In this document: in pieces, positions 17,752 through 25,971 of the stretch
Numbering within the stretch: the stretch's first letter is position 1
Layout: each line of letters opens with the position of its first letter
Assembly: GCA_025964325.1 (NCBI GenBank)
Contig: JAOPZA010000075.1
Span: forward strand, 1 to 52,796
DNA from: Conexibacter sp.
GTDB lineage: Bacteria; Actinomycetota; Thermoleophilia; Solirubrobacterales; Solirubrobacteraceae
Length of the DNA: 52,796 nt
Direction of reading: 5' to 3'
The notes under the pieces: model-generated
Seen by the model: only the letters and a program-made list of their open reading frames with translations
Databases searched by the model: none
Told to the model about the DNA's origin: nothing
Made by a program: the position numbers and the translations under genes

Positions 17752-18669
17752 TCAGGCCGCGCCGGCGAGCGCCGGATCGATGCGAGCGGCGACCCACCAC
17801 GGGCGCGCGTCGCGATCGACCCGCTCGGCGAGCGCGCGGACGCGCGCGGTCCCGCCGCGCGCCAGCTCCTCGCCCGGATCGGGCGCGGTCACCGCGGGGC
17901 TCCAGGAGCCGCGCCCGGCGAGGAAGCCGGAGGCGCCCCCGCGACAGACGGCGGTGACGGCGTCGCCGAATGCGTCGGCGGGGACGCCGTTGGAGAGTGC
18001 CACCCACGGCACGCCGACCGCCTCGGTCACGCGCCGGGCCTGGCGCTCGGTCGCCTCCGCGCCGTCGCGGTGGAGCGTCGGGACCTGCGTCTTGTAGAGG
18101 TCGGGCGCGAAGGAGCCGAACTCGACCGCCGCTTCGACGAGCGCGTCGTCGAAGCGCGGATCGTCGCCCGGCAGCTTCACGACGCCCTCCAGCACCGACA
18201 GCACGCCGAGCTCGGCGCAGCGCTCGACGAACGTCGCGCACTCCTCCGCCCGCTCGGCGGCCGGCTGCTCGGGACGCCAGTAGATGTAGAACTTCAGCGC
18301 CTGCACGCCCTGCGCGGGCAGCTCCGGCGTCATCGCCTCGCGGTCGAGCGACGTCGCCTCGAGCGGGCCGAGGCGCGGCTCGACGAAGCGGTCGACGGCG
18401 ACGATCCGGCCACAGGCCGGTGCCGCGGCGCGCAGCGCGTCGAGCGCCGGCCGGCCGTAGACGAGGTCGACCAGGAGCGCCGAGGCGACCGGGCCGAGCC
18501 GCTCCGCGACGAGCACCTTGAAGTCCGTCAGGTCGCCGTCCTCGGCCGCTCGGCCGGCGCGCGTGAGGATGGCGCGAAGCGATTCGCGGCCGTCGTCGGC
18601 GACGATCGCGAAGCCACCGCTCGGTCGGGCGATCGCCTGGAAGGCGGCGATCTTGTCGATGGTGCGCAT
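17752..18669 (-). CDS. Class I aldolase, LacD / YihT-like
   Basis: A 305-residue TIM barrel of the tagatose-bisphosphate aldolase LacD family, which also includes sulfofructose-phosphate aldolase YihT. The Schiff-base lysine is identifiable as K193 in APDLYKTQVP (LacD has a DVLKVEVP-type site). LKFYIYWRP at about 125-133, SVLEGVVKLPGD at about 158-169 and the phosphate-side loop GASGFLAGRG at about 245-254 all fit. It would cleave a ketose phosphate to dihydroxyacetone phosphate and an aldehyde. The kinase gene upstream would supply the phosphate. With a sulfonate-type importer in the same operon, a sulfosugar-like substrate is attractive but unproven. Confidence 0.82.
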   Translation of the reverse strand: MRTIDKIAAFQAIARPSGGFAIVADDGRESLRAILTRAGRAAEDGDLTDFKVLVAERLGPVASALLVDLVYGRPALDALRAAAPACGRIVAVDRFVEPRLGPLEATSLDREAMTPELPAQGVQALKFYIYWRPEQPAAERAEECATFVERCAELGVLSVLEGVVKLPGDDPRFDDALVEAAVEFGSFAPDLYKTQVPTLHRDGAEATERQARRVTEAVGVPWVALSNGVPADAFGDAVTAVCRGGASGFLAGRGSWSPAVTAPDPGEELARGGTARVRALAERVDRDARPWWVAARIDPALAGAA

Positions 18670-18697
18670 GGGGTCGGGAACTCCTCGTGAGCGTGGA

Positions 18698-19663
18698 TCA
18701 GGAAGTGGGGACGGCCACGTCGAGCGGCAGCGCCGTCCCGTAGGCGTCCTGGTGGCGGCGGGCGACCGCGACGCGATCGGGAAGGTTCGTCTGGCAGCCG
18801 CGCGCCTCGACGACGAAGCTCGCCACGACCGCGCCGACGCGCGCGGCGTCGAGCAGGCCGCCGCTGCCCGTCAGCGTCGCGGTCGCCGCGGCGACGAACG
18901 CGTCGCCGGCGCCGATCGGGTCGACGAGCACGGGCACGGGCACGGCCGGCACGTCGTGCGCGGAGCCGTCCGGCGCGAGCACGCGGACGCCGCGCGACCC
19001 GTGCGTGATCCAGGCGCCGCCGAAGCCGGCGCCGAAGAGCGCCCGCACGTCGTCGCAGCCGTGCACCCGCAGCAGCGCGTCGAGCTCCGGCTGGTTGCAC
19101 GCCAGGTGCGTGCAGCTCGCCAGCACGCGACGCTGCACCTCGGGCGGGGCGGTCATCAGCTGGCCGGAGGCGACGACGAGCGCGCCCGCCTCCCGCGCGA
19201 CCGCGGCCGCGCGCACGCAGTAGTCGTCGAAGGGCATGTTGAGCACGACGGCCTCGGCGTCGCGCAGCAGCGCGGCGGGCGGCTCGAGCGCGCCCTGCAG
19301 CCGCGCGGCCCCGGTCTCGACGACCAGGAACGACTCGCCGTCCGGGTCATGGACGAGGTAGCTGTGGCCCGACTGCTCGCCTGGCATGACCGTCACGCCG
19401 GAGACGTCGACGCCGGCCGCGACGAGCGCCTGCTCGTAGCCGGAGGCGCGGAAGTCCGCGCCGACGCAGAGGCACGTCCCGACCGCGAAGCCGAGGCGCG
19501 CGGCCGCCATCGCCTGGTTCAGGCCGCAGCCGCCGAAGCTGGTCGTGCCGGCCGGCCGCTCGAGCAGCACGGTGTCGCCGGCGACCGGCAGCGCGGGCAC
19601 CGGCAGCATGTGGTCGAACAGCGTGATCGAGCCGACCGTGACGAGGGCGAGGCGCTTGCTCAT
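18698..19663 (-). CDS. PfkB-family carbohydrate kinase
   Basis: A 321-residue ribokinase-fold kinase. Signature 1 region is FGGCGLNQAMAAARLG (about 43-58) and signature 2 is VDPIGAGDAFVAA with the catalytic Asp of GAGD. TFHD-like SITLFDHMLP near the start fits a substrate-binding lid. Its ATG overlaps the stop of the SIS gene, and it is followed after 28 bases by the aldolase. The pair kinase-aldolase implies phosphorylation of a ketose at C1 or C6, then retro-aldol cleavage, as in the tagatose and sulfofructose pathways. The exact sugar is unknown. Confidence 0.88.
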   Translation of the reverse strand: MSKRLALVTVGSITLFDHMLPVPALPVAGDTVLLERPAGTTSFGGCGLNQAMAAARLGFAVGTCLCVGADFRASGYEQALVAAGVDVSGVTVMPGEQSGHSYLVHDPDGESFLVVETGAARLQGALEPPAALLRDAEAVVLNMPFDDYCVRAAAVAREAGALVVASGQLMTAPPEVQRRVLASCTHLACNQPELDALLRVHGCDDVRALFGAGFGGAWITHGSRGVRVLAPDGSAHDVPAVPVPVLVDPIGAGDAFVAAATATLTGSGGLLDAARVGAVVASFVVEARGCQTNLPDRVAVARRHQDAYGTALPLDVAVPTS

Positions 19664-20244
19664 TCGACGTTCGGGCGGTTGTCGTCGATGTCCTCGTCGG
19701 ACAGGCCGCGCGCGTCCATCAGCAGCTTCGCGAGCGCCTCGCCGACGGCGAGCGCCGCGATGTCGAACGGCGCCGTGTACGGCGCCAGCGACGCCTGCTC
19801 GCGCAGCTTGCTGCGCGCCGGCACCACGAGCGCGTGGTCCGCCAGCCGCGCGACCGCGCTGTCGGGTTGGGACGTGAGCGCGATCACGGTCCCGCCGCCC
19901 GGCTCGGCGCCCAGTCCGGCGATCGTCACCGCGCTCGGCGAGCCGCCCGAGCCGGATATCACGATCAGCGCGTCGCGCTCGGTGAAGCGGGAGTTGCCGG
20001 CCTCGCCGATCAGCACGGCGTCGCAGCCGACGTGCGTGAGGCGCTGGCCGAGCGCGAGCGCGATCGCGCGCGAGCGCCCGGCGCCGAAGAGGAGGACCTT
20101 GCGGGCATCGGCGAGCGCGCCGGCGACGCGTTGCGCGGACGGCCAGTCGAGCTCCTGCGCGACGCGCTGCAGCGTGTGCGCCAGCTCCTCGACGACGGCG
20201 CGACCGAGCTCGTCGGGCGCGCGCTGCTCGGCTCCGCGGCTCAT
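19660..20244 (-). CDS. SIS-domain sugar isomerase, 6-phospho-3-hexuloisomerase-like
   Basis: A 194-residue single SIS domain: VLLFGAGRSRAIALALGQRLTHVG (about 44-67), then SGSGGSPSAV as the phosphosugar-binding loop and the tail LSDEDIDDNRPNVE. Length and layout resemble HxlB (PHI), including the terminal N(P/L)xE. I start at the ATG giving MSRGAEQRAP, which overlaps the TGA of the upstream GntR gene; the longer open frame is a shadow. It probably isomerises an aldose/ketose phosphate or a hexulose phosphate for the PfkB/aldolase steps. No HxlA (hexulose-phosphate synthase) is present, so a formaldehyde-fixing role is unlikely. Confidence 0.85.
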   Translation of the reverse strand: MSRGAEQRAPDELGRAVVEELAHTLQRVAQELDWPSAQRVAGALADARKVLLFGAGRSRAIALALGQRLTHVGCDAVLIGEAGNSRFTERDALIVISGSGGSPSAVTIAGLGAEPGGGTVIALTSQPDSAVARLADHALVVPARSKLREQASLAPYTAPFDIAALAVGEALAKLLMDARGLSDEDIDDNRPNVE

Positions 20245-21023
20245 GCGCCCGCTCCGGCGCCCGGCGAGAAGTGCGTCGTGAGCGCGATCCGGTCGCCGCG
20301 GTAGCGCGCGCGCGACCACTCCAGCGGCGCTCCGTTCGAGGCGGTCGCGAGCGACGTCACCACGAGCCCGGCCTCCCCCGCGTTCGCTCTCAGCAAGTCC
20401 GCGTCCTGCTCGCCGAGGTTGGCGGCCTCGATCTTCCGCGTGATGTCCGCGATCGTGATGCCGAAGCTGGTCTCGAGCACCTCGTAGAGCGACCGATCCT
20501 CGAGGTCGCGCTCGAGCAGCCCGGGGACGAGCGCGCTGGAGACGTAGGACTCGAGCAGGCAGAGCGGCTCGCCGTCGAGGAGGCGCAGCCGCAGCAGCCG
20601 CACGACGGCGGCGCCGGCGTTGAGCGCCAGCCGCTGCGACAGCTCGAGGTCGGCGACCAGCAGCTCGCGCTCCAGCAGCCGCGTGCGAAGGCGGTCGCGG
20701 AAGCGGATCGTGTCACGCTCGGGGCCGGTCCCGACCTGCATCAGCAGGCTGTCGAGCTTGCGCTCGGCGACGAACGTGCCCTTGCCGTGGACGCGGTAGA
20801 CGCGCCCCTCCTGCGAGAGCACGTCGAGCGCCTGGCGCACGACCGGACGGCTGACCGCGAACAGCCGGCAGAGCTCGTTCTCGGACGGCAGCACGGAGCC
20901 GACCGGGCAGCGTCCTGACTCCATCGCCTCGACGAGGATGTCGGCGAGCTGGCGGTAGAGCAGTCTGCCGGCGCTGCGGCTGACCGTCGCACCGGCGAAT
21001 GGATTGCTGTCAAGCGTGGACAT
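20241..21023 (-). CDS. GntR-family regulator with UTRA domain (HutC subfamily)
   Basis: A 260-residue regulator. The N-terminal winged HTH has LPSENELCRLFAVSRPVVRQALDVLSQEG at about residues 45-73 and VHGKGTFV. The C-terminal UTRA ligand-binding domain includes RLRLLDGEPLCLLESYVSSALVPGLL. GAGGGG lies 5 bases before the ATG. It is embedded in the ten-gene operon, overlapping the phosphotriesterase-like gene by 14 bases and the SIS gene by an ATGA. UTRA domains usually bind sugar phosphates or small metabolites, so it likely reports on a pathway phosphate and controls the promoter upstream of the ABC ATPase gene. Confidence 0.92.
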   Translation of the reverse strand: MSTLDSNPFAGATVSRSAGRLLYRQLADILVEAMESGRCPVGSVLPSENELCRLFAVSRPVVRQALDVLSQEGRVYRVHGKGTFVAERKLDSLLMQVGTGPERDTIRFRDRLRTRLLERELLVADLELSQRLALNAGAAVVRLLRLRLLDGEPLCLLESYVSSALVPGLLERDLEDRSLYEVLETSFGITIADITRKIEAANLGEQDADLLRANAGEAGLVVTSLATASNGAPLEWSRARYRGDRIALTTHFSPGAGAGA

Positions 21024-21969
21024 CGACGTCCCCTCGTACGTCGGCGCCGCGACCCTGGCTGTCGCGGTCGTAGGACAGGAAGCGTGCCGGATTGTCGACC
21101 AGCATCCGCTGCATCGCGGTCGCGGGGATGCCGCGCGCGATCAGCGCGGGCATCCAGCTGCGCAGCAGGTGGTCGAGGCCCGGCTCGCCGCCGTAGGCGT
21201 GGAGGTAGGAGCGACGGCCGAAGTCGCTCGAGAGCATGACGCGGTCCTCGTGCCCCTCGTCGAGCAGCCGCTCGAGGATGCGGTGGTAGTCCTCGACCGA
21301 CAGGTACTTCAGCTTGCCGATCTGGTCGAGCACGATGTTCGCGCCGGTCGCCAGCACCTCGAGCTGCCGCTCGACCCCGGCGCGGTCGAGGTGGCCGATC
21401 GCGATCCGCGCCGGGTCGACGCCCTCGCGGTCGAAGACGCGCAGCTGGTCGAGCGCGAGCTCGCCGTGCTCGGTGTGCGTCAGCAGCGGGGCGCCGCTGC
21501 GGACCTGCGCCCGCGCGGCGGCGCGCAGCACCTTCTCGTCCTGCTCGGAGAGCGCGCCGCGGCCGGAGCCGCCCTTGATCGCGCCGCTCGCGGGCGTCCC
21601 CTCGCCGGCCGGCTCGAGGTCGTCGCAGATGCGCTCGACGATCGCGTCGATGCTCTGGTCGGCGATCTGGGGCGCGGCGGTCGCGCCGCTGCGGAAGCCG
21701 GCGACCGCGACGATCGCGACGCCGCTGCGGCGCGAGACCGCCGCCAGTCCGTCGAGCGAGCGGGCGAAGTCCCAGCAGCTCATCTCGAGGACGCCGCCCC
21801 CGCCCGCGCCGGCCAGCTCGGTCAGCTCGCGCGCGGCGGCGTCGGCGTCGGGCAGGTGGAGGTCCGGCTCGCCGGGCGCCTCGTCGGGGCCGCCGAGCAG
21901 GTGCACGTGCATCAGGCAGCTGCCGAGCTGCTCGGCGGCGATCGGGCCGGTGACGGTGTGGACGGGCAT
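21010..21969 (-). CDS. Phosphotriesterase-family metal-dependent hydrolase (probable lactonase)
   Basis: A 319-residue amidohydrolase-superfamily protein of the PTE/PLL group. The binuclear metal site is readable: H21 and H23 (MHVHLLG), K132 as the carboxylated lysine (GAIKGG), H165 (LLTHTEHG), H193 (IGHLDRAG) and D249 (LSSDFG). DNPARFL near the end is typical. Bacterial PTE homologues outside pesticide degradation are mostly lactonases, including sugar-lactone-phosphate hydrolases. In this operon it most plausibly opens a lactone made by a dehydrogenase or by the monooxygenase. It lies 3 bases after the LLM gene. Confidence 0.9.
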   Translation of the reverse strand: MPVHTVTGPIAAEQLGSCLMHVHLLGGPDEAPGEPDLHLPDADAAARELTELAGAGGGGVLEMSCWDFARSLDGLAAVSRRSGVAIVAVAGFRSGATAAPQIADQSIDAIVERICDDLEPAGEGTPASGAIKGGSGRGALSEQDEKVLRAAARAQVRSGAPLLTHTEHGELALDQLRVFDREGVDPARIAIGHLDRAGVERQLEVLATGANIVLDQIGKLKYLSVEDYHRILERLLDEGHEDRVMLSSDFGRRSYLHAYGGEPGLDHLLRSWMPALIARGIPATAMQRMLVDNPARFLSYDRDSQGRGADVRGDVDVHA

Positions 21970-21972
21970 CGG

Positions 21973-23040
21973 CTAGCCCTCGACCTCGGCGTCGCGCCCG
22001 GCGGCGCCCGCGACTGCGGAGACGGCGGAGACCGCGGGCATCACCTCGCGGCAGAGCAGCTCGAGCGCGCGGTCGGCCTCGTCCATGCTCGGGCCGAGTG
22101 GGAGGCGCATCGAGATCTTCAGGTGGTCGTAGCCCTCCTCCGCGCAGCGCTGGATCGCCTCGACGCAGTCCGCGGGCGTCCCCATGATCAGGTGCCTGCG
22201 CGCGGTCTCGAGCGTGAAGTCGGCCGCCGACTGGAAGTCCGGGTGCTTGATCTGGCCGCGCTCCCAGTAGTACTTGAGGTCCTCGAGCCACAGCGGCGCG
22301 TACAGCTGCTCGACGGCGGCGCGATCCTCGCCGACCCAGCAGTGCCGCGTGATCGCGATCTCGCCGCGCTTGCCCTGCGCCGCGCACTCCTCGTGGTAGG
22401 CGTCGTGCAGGCGGGCGAGCTCCTCGCCGCCGAGCGGCCAGGCGATCGGCCAGCAGTCGCCGCGCCGGGCGGCGCGGCGCACGGCCGCGACCGACTGCCC
22501 GCCGATCCAGACGACCGGGCGCGGACGGCGGTAGGGGCGCGGCAGGATCTGCGCCCCGCGGTAGTGGAACATCTCGCCGTCGTAGTCGAAGCGCTCGCCG
22601 CTCCAGGCGAGGTCGAGCACGTCGAGCCCCTCGTCGAGGCGCGCGCGGCGCTCCTTCTTCTCGATCCCGAAGGCGGCGAAGTAGTCGTCGTTGAAGCCGA
22701 GTCCGATGCCGAGGATCAGCCGGCCCCGCGAGGCGAGGTCGACCAGCGCCGCCTGCTCGGCGACGTGGGCGGGGTTGTAGAGCGCCAGCAGCAGGACGTG
22801 GGTGGCGAGCCGCACGCGCTCTGTGTGCGTCGCGAGGATCCCCAGCAGCAGCAGCGGCGCCGGGAAGAACGTCTCGTGCCGCGCGTGCCGCTCGGCGACG
22901 TAGACGGTGTCGAAGCCGGCCTCGTCGGCCAGCCGCGCCTGCGCAACCAGCCGATCGAGGAACGTGCGGTACACGTCGGCATCCACGACGCCGCGCCCGT
23001 ACGCGCCGCCGTGGGTGTTGAGGGACAGTCCGATCTTCAT
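21973..23040 (-). CDS. LLM-class (luciferase-like) flavin- or F420-dependent oxidoreductase
   Basis: A 355-residue bacterial-luciferase-fold protein: MKIGLSLNTHGG start, FDTVYVAERH at about 43-52, RVRLATHVLLLALYNPAHVAEQAALVDLAS at about 74-103, and GRLILGIGLGF. These enzymes use FMNH2 with O2, or F420, e.g. to desulfonate alkanesulfonates (SsuD) or sulfoquinovose (SmoC). No flavin reductase gene is in the operon, so the reductant must come from elsewhere or be F420H2. The binding-protein gene ends 7 bases upstream, which ties import to this oxidation step. Which reaction it catalyses is unknown. Confidence 0.88.
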   Translation of the reverse strand: MKIGLSLNTHGGAYGRGVVDADVYRTFLDRLVAQARLADEAGFDTVYVAERHARHETFFPAPLLLLGILATHTERVRLATHVLLLALYNPAHVAEQAALVDLASRGRLILGIGLGFNDDYFAAFGIEKKERRARLDEGLDVLDLAWSGERFDYDGEMFHYRGAQILPRPYRRPRPVVWIGGQSVAAVRRAARRGDCWPIAWPLGGEELARLHDAYHEECAAQGKRGEIAITRHCWVGEDRAAVEQLYAPLWLEDLKYYWERGQIKHPDFQSAADFTLETARRHLIMGTPADCVEAIQRCAEEGYDHLKISMRLPLGPSMDEADRALELLCREVMPAVSAVSAVAGAAGRDAEVEG

Positions 23041-23047
23041 CGCCGGC

Positions 23048-24241
23048 TCACAGGCTCCCGGTCGGCTGCCACCAGCCGGTCTCCTTGAGGCCGAACTTCT
23101 GGACGTAGGCCTTCTGGAACTCGTCGCCGAGGAACTTGGAGTACGGAACCTTCGCCTTCAGCTGATGCGTCACGTCGGTGAAGTACGCGTTGTCCTTGTC
23201 CCAGATGTTCTTCCAGTAGCCGACCCCCGAGGGGTCGAGGATCATCTTCTGGACCTCGCCGGCGTTGAGCGGGTAGTGCTCGAGGTGCTGGAAGAAGCCT
23301 CGGAAGTCGGCGACCGTCATGCCGGCGGCCGTGTCCTTGTTGAGGTCGTCGGTGACGAATCTGCCGACCGCGTCGGTGTGCGCCTGCGTGTAGCGGATCG
23401 CCATGAACGTGACGCGCTGCAGGTTCAGCATCGCGTCCTGGTTCTTGTCGTAGAACGATCTCGTCGTGACGTAGCCGTTGAGCGGCGGAGCGGTGAAGTC
23501 GGCGCCGGCCAGCAGCGTGTCGTACTTCTCCTTCTCCAGCCGCGTGCGCTGCGGGATGCCGCCGAGGTAGGCGTCGCCGGTGCCGCGCAGGAAGGCCGCG
23601 AGACCCGGGTCGTAGTCGAGGTTGGTGATCTTCAGGTCGCTCGCCGTCATGCCGACGCTGCGCAGCGCCATCGTGAGGTTCGCGCCGACGTCGGTGCCGA
23701 GCGTCGTGACGACGTTCTTGCCCTTCAGCTGGGTCAGCGTCGCCTTGCGCGCGTCCGCGTCCGACATGCCCTGCGCCTTGAACTGCGCGAAGGTCTTGAG
23801 GTGGGCGCTCGGGCGCGCCATGATCGCCGAGCCCTGGTCGAAGATGTCCCACGGGTAGAGGTACGTGAGCTCGGGATCCTTCGCCGCCGTCTGGATCACG
23901 CCGGTCGTGTTGTAGACGGAGGCATCGAGCGAGCCGCTCGCCATCGCCGACATCATCGAGCCCCACGAGACGTTGACGAACTTCACGTCGAGGCACGCTC
24001 TCGCGTACCAGCCGAGCTGCTGCGGGACCTTCGTCAGCAGCGTGTCCTGGAACGGCGAGACGCCGAGGCGGATCGTCGTCGTCTTCTTGCAGGACTTGGC
24101 GGCGGCCTTGGTGGCGCTGCTCTCCGACGAGGACGACGAGCCGCAGGCGCCGAGCACGAGCGCCGCAGCCACGGCCAGTCCGATCAGGCCCAGCGCTCGC
24201 AGGCGCGAGCGCATCACGCGTTGATGCATCATCTTCTCCAC
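23048..24241 (-). CDS. ABC transporter substrate-binding lipoprotein, sulfonate/nitrate/taurine (SsuA/TauA/NMT1) type
   Basis: A 397-residue lipoprotein with lipobox LGAC (Cys at about 33) and a Ser-rich linker. The periplasmic-binding fold opens with TIRLGVSPFQDTLLTKVPQQLGWY, with LDVKFVNVSWGSMMSAMASGSLD after it. This is the SsuA/TauA layout (...GYF...V.....G....AL..G..D). A GTG at 24241 with GGAG upstream, or an internal ATG nine bases on, could be the start. It comes third in the operon, after the ATPase and permease. Ligand could be a sulfonate, a sulfosugar or another small anion; it is not a sugar-family (CUT) protein, though the operon's enzymes are sugar enzymes. Confidence 0.88.
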   Translation of the reverse strand: MEKMMHQRVMRSRLRALGLIGLAVAAALVLGACGSSSSSESSATKAAAKSCKKTTTIRLGVSPFQDTLLTKVPQQLGWYARACLDVKFVNVSWGSMMSAMASGSLDASVYNTTGVIQTAAKDPELTYLYPWDIFDQGSAIMARPSAHLKTFAQFKAQGMSDADARKATLTQLKGKNVVTTLGTDVGANLTMALRSVGMTASDLKITNLDYDPGLAAFLRGTGDAYLGGIPQRTRLEKEKYDTLLAGADFTAPPLNGYVTTRSFYDKNQDAMLNLQRVTFMAIRYTQAHTDAVGRFVTDDLNKDTAAGMTVADFRGFFQHLEHYPLNAGEVQKMILDPSGVGYWKNIWDKDNAYFTDVTHQLKAKVPYSKFLGDEFQKAYVQKFGLKETGWWQPTGSL

Positions 24242-24269
24242 TCTCTCCTGATGAATTGACCTGCGTGCG

Positions 24270-25154
24270 TCACTGACCGCGCTCGACCCAGCGCGTGATC
24301 CGCTCGGCCACGATCCGGATGATCTGCTCCAGCAGGAACGCGAGCAGGCCGATCGCGATCGTGCCGACGAGCACGACGGCGGTGTTGAGCGTGTGGCTCG
24401 CCTGGAGGATCAGGTAGCCGATCCCGTTCTGCGCGCCGAGGTACTCGGCCGCGACGATCACCGCCCACGAGAGCGCGGCGGCGATGCGCAGGCCCGAGAC
24501 GAGGTGCGGCACGATCGCGCGCAGGACGACCGACCAGTAGACGCGGTTCTCCCCCGCGCCCAGCGTCCGCGCCGCCTGCAGGTAGACGGGATTGACGTTG
24601 CGGGCCGCCACGTGCGTCGTGACGACCATGATCATGAAGCAGGACAGCGACCCGAGCAGGATCCGCCCGGGCTCGCCGAGTCCGAACCAGAGGATCACGA
24701 ACGGGATCAGCGCGATCGGCGGGACCGGCCGCAGCGCCTCGATCAACGGGTTGACGAGGTAGTACGCGATCCGCGAGCGCCCCATCAGCAGGCCCGCCGC
24801 GATGCCGGCCGAGCAGCCGATCGCCCACGACAGCAGCACCCGCCACGTGGTCGCCCAGGCGTCGTCGACCAGCGTGCCGCCGAGCTGGTTCAGCGCATGC
24901 CCGACGTCGCTGTAGGAGGGGAAGTAGAGCGGCTTGATCGCGCCCGTCGCGTCCGTCAGCACGTACCAGGCGACGAGCACCGCGGCGACGCTGAGCAGGC
25001 CCAGGAGGGCGAGCGGCTGACGCTTGCGCGTGCGATTCGCGATCCGCACGTCGGCCGGCACGACCGCGTCGGGCGGGGCCGGCGCCGAGGTGTCGTCCGG
25101 GCTGCCGCCGGGGCCGGCGAGCGGGGTCTGCGTCGCTCCGTTGGTCATGCTCAT
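24270..25154 (-). CDS. ABC transporter permease, SsuC/TauC type
   Basis: A 294-residue inner-membrane permease with about six helices after a long proline/alanine-rich cytoplasmic N-terminus (about 38 residues). The BPD_transp_1 domain includes RTLGAGENRVYWSVVLRAIVPHLVSGLRIA, the EAA-type ATPase contact, and AVIVAAEYLGAQNGIGYLIL, a hallmark of the nitrate/sulfonate/taurine permeases. Its start overlaps the stop of the ATPase gene. Works with the SsuB-like ATPase and the SsuA-like lipoprotein of the same operon. Confidence 0.92.
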   Translation of the reverse strand: MSMTNGATQTPLAGPGGSPDDTSAPAPPDAVVPADVRIANRTRKRQPLALLGLLSVAAVLVAWYVLTDATGAIKPLYFPSYSDVGHALNQLGGTLVDDAWATTWRVLLSWAIGCSAGIAAGLLMGRSRIAYYLVNPLIEALRPVPPIALIPFVILWFGLGEPGRILLGSLSCFMIMVVTTHVAARNVNPVYLQAARTLGAGENRVYWSVVLRAIVPHLVSGLRIAAALSWAVIVAAEYLGAQNGIGYLILQASHTLNTAVVLVGTIAIGLLAFLLEQIIRIVAERITRWVERGQ

Positions 25155-25933
25155 GCGGCCTCTCCGAGCGTCGCCTGCACCCGGCGGCGCAGCTGCTGGA
25201 AGGGCTCCGTCGTCTTGATCGCGAGGTCGCGCGGACGGTCGTAGGGCACCTCGATGACCTCCTTGATGCGTCCGGGCCGCGGCGTCATGACGACGACGCG
25301 GTCGCCGAGGTAGATCGCCTCCTCGATGTCATGGGTGATGAACAGCGAGGTCTTGCCGTCGCTGACCGACAGCCGCATCAGCTCGCGCTGGAGGTGCGAC
25401 TTCGTCATGTCGTCGACGGCGCCGAACGGCTCGTCGAGCAGGATCACGCCGGGGTCGTTGACGTAGGCGCGCGCGACATCGACGCGCTTGCGCATGCCGC
25501 CCGAGAGCATCTTCGGGTAGGCGTCGGCGAAGTCGCGCAGCCCCATCAGCTCGAGGTAGTGGTCGACGCGCTCGCGCGCGGCGTCGTCGAAGCGCCCGCG
25601 GGCGCGCGGCCCGTACTCGAGGTTGCGACGCACCGTCAGCCACGGGAAGACGGCGTCGGCCTGGAAGACGACGGCGCGGTCGGCGCCGGGGGCGCCGACC
25701 GCGCGGCCCTCCATCGACACGCTGCCCGAGGAGGGGGACAGGAAGCCGCCGATGAGGTTGAGGATCGTGCTCTTGCCGCAGCCCGACGGTCCGACGAGGC
25801 AGACCGTCTCGCCCTCGCGGACGTCGAGCGAGACGCTGTCCAGCGCGCAGATCGTCTGCCCGCGAATCGAGAAGTAGACGGAGGCGTCGCTCAGAGCGAG
25901 GTGGCTCGCGGCGTCATGTCGACAGGAGGTCAT
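25151..25933 (-). CDS. ABC transporter ATP-binding protein, SsuB/TauB type
   Basis: A 260-residue ATPase: Walker A GPSGCGKST, Q-loop FQADAVFPWLTV, signature LSGGMRKRVDVARAY, Walker B VILLDEPFGAVDD, and H-loop in LFITHDIEEAIYLGDRVVVM. The FPWLTV and DDMTK stretches are typical of the nitrate/sulfonate/taurine group. First gene of the ten-gene operon. A TTGACT-16-TATAGC promoter ends about 10 bases upstream of the ATG and no Shine-Dalgarno is present, so translation of a very short leader is likely. Confidence 0.93.
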   Translation of the reverse strand: MTSCRHDAASHLALSDASVYFSIRGQTICALDSVSLDVREGETVCLVGPSGCGKSTILNLIGGFLSPSSGSVSMEGRAVGAPGADRAVVFQADAVFPWLTVRRNLEYGPRARGRFDDAARERVDHYLELMGLRDFADAYPKMLSGGMRKRVDVARAYVNDPGVILLDEPFGAVDDMTKSHLQRELMRLSVSDGKTSLFITHDIEEAIYLGDRVVVMTPRPGRIKEVIEVPYDRPRDLAIKTTEPFQQLRRRVQATLGEAA

Positions 25934-25943
25934 GACAACTCAC

Positions 25944-25971
25944 GCTATATGACCCGCGTCACACAAGTCAA
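25944..25971 (-). promoter_or_regulatory. Promoter of the ten-gene operon with an internal TGAC-N4-GTCA dyad
   Basis: On the minus strand -35 TTGACT and -10 TATAGC are 16 bases apart. The spacer contains TGACCCGCGTCA (25950-25961), a 4-bp-arm dyad that would place a bound repressor squarely on the promoter. The promoter overlaps the last codons of the upstream amidotransferase-like gene. Candidate repressor: the operon's own UTRA GntR protein. Confidence 0.65.

Noticed and set aside
19660-20244. SIS gene as a ribulose-monophosphate formaldehyde-fixing PHI
   Set aside because: No partner HxlA gene is present, and its operon partners are kinase, aldolase and lactonase.
17752-25933. Calling the operon a known sulfoquinovose pathway
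   Set aside because: No GH31 sulfoquinovosidase, SQ isomerase, SLA reductase or flavin reductase is present, so the pathway name would go beyond the evidence.
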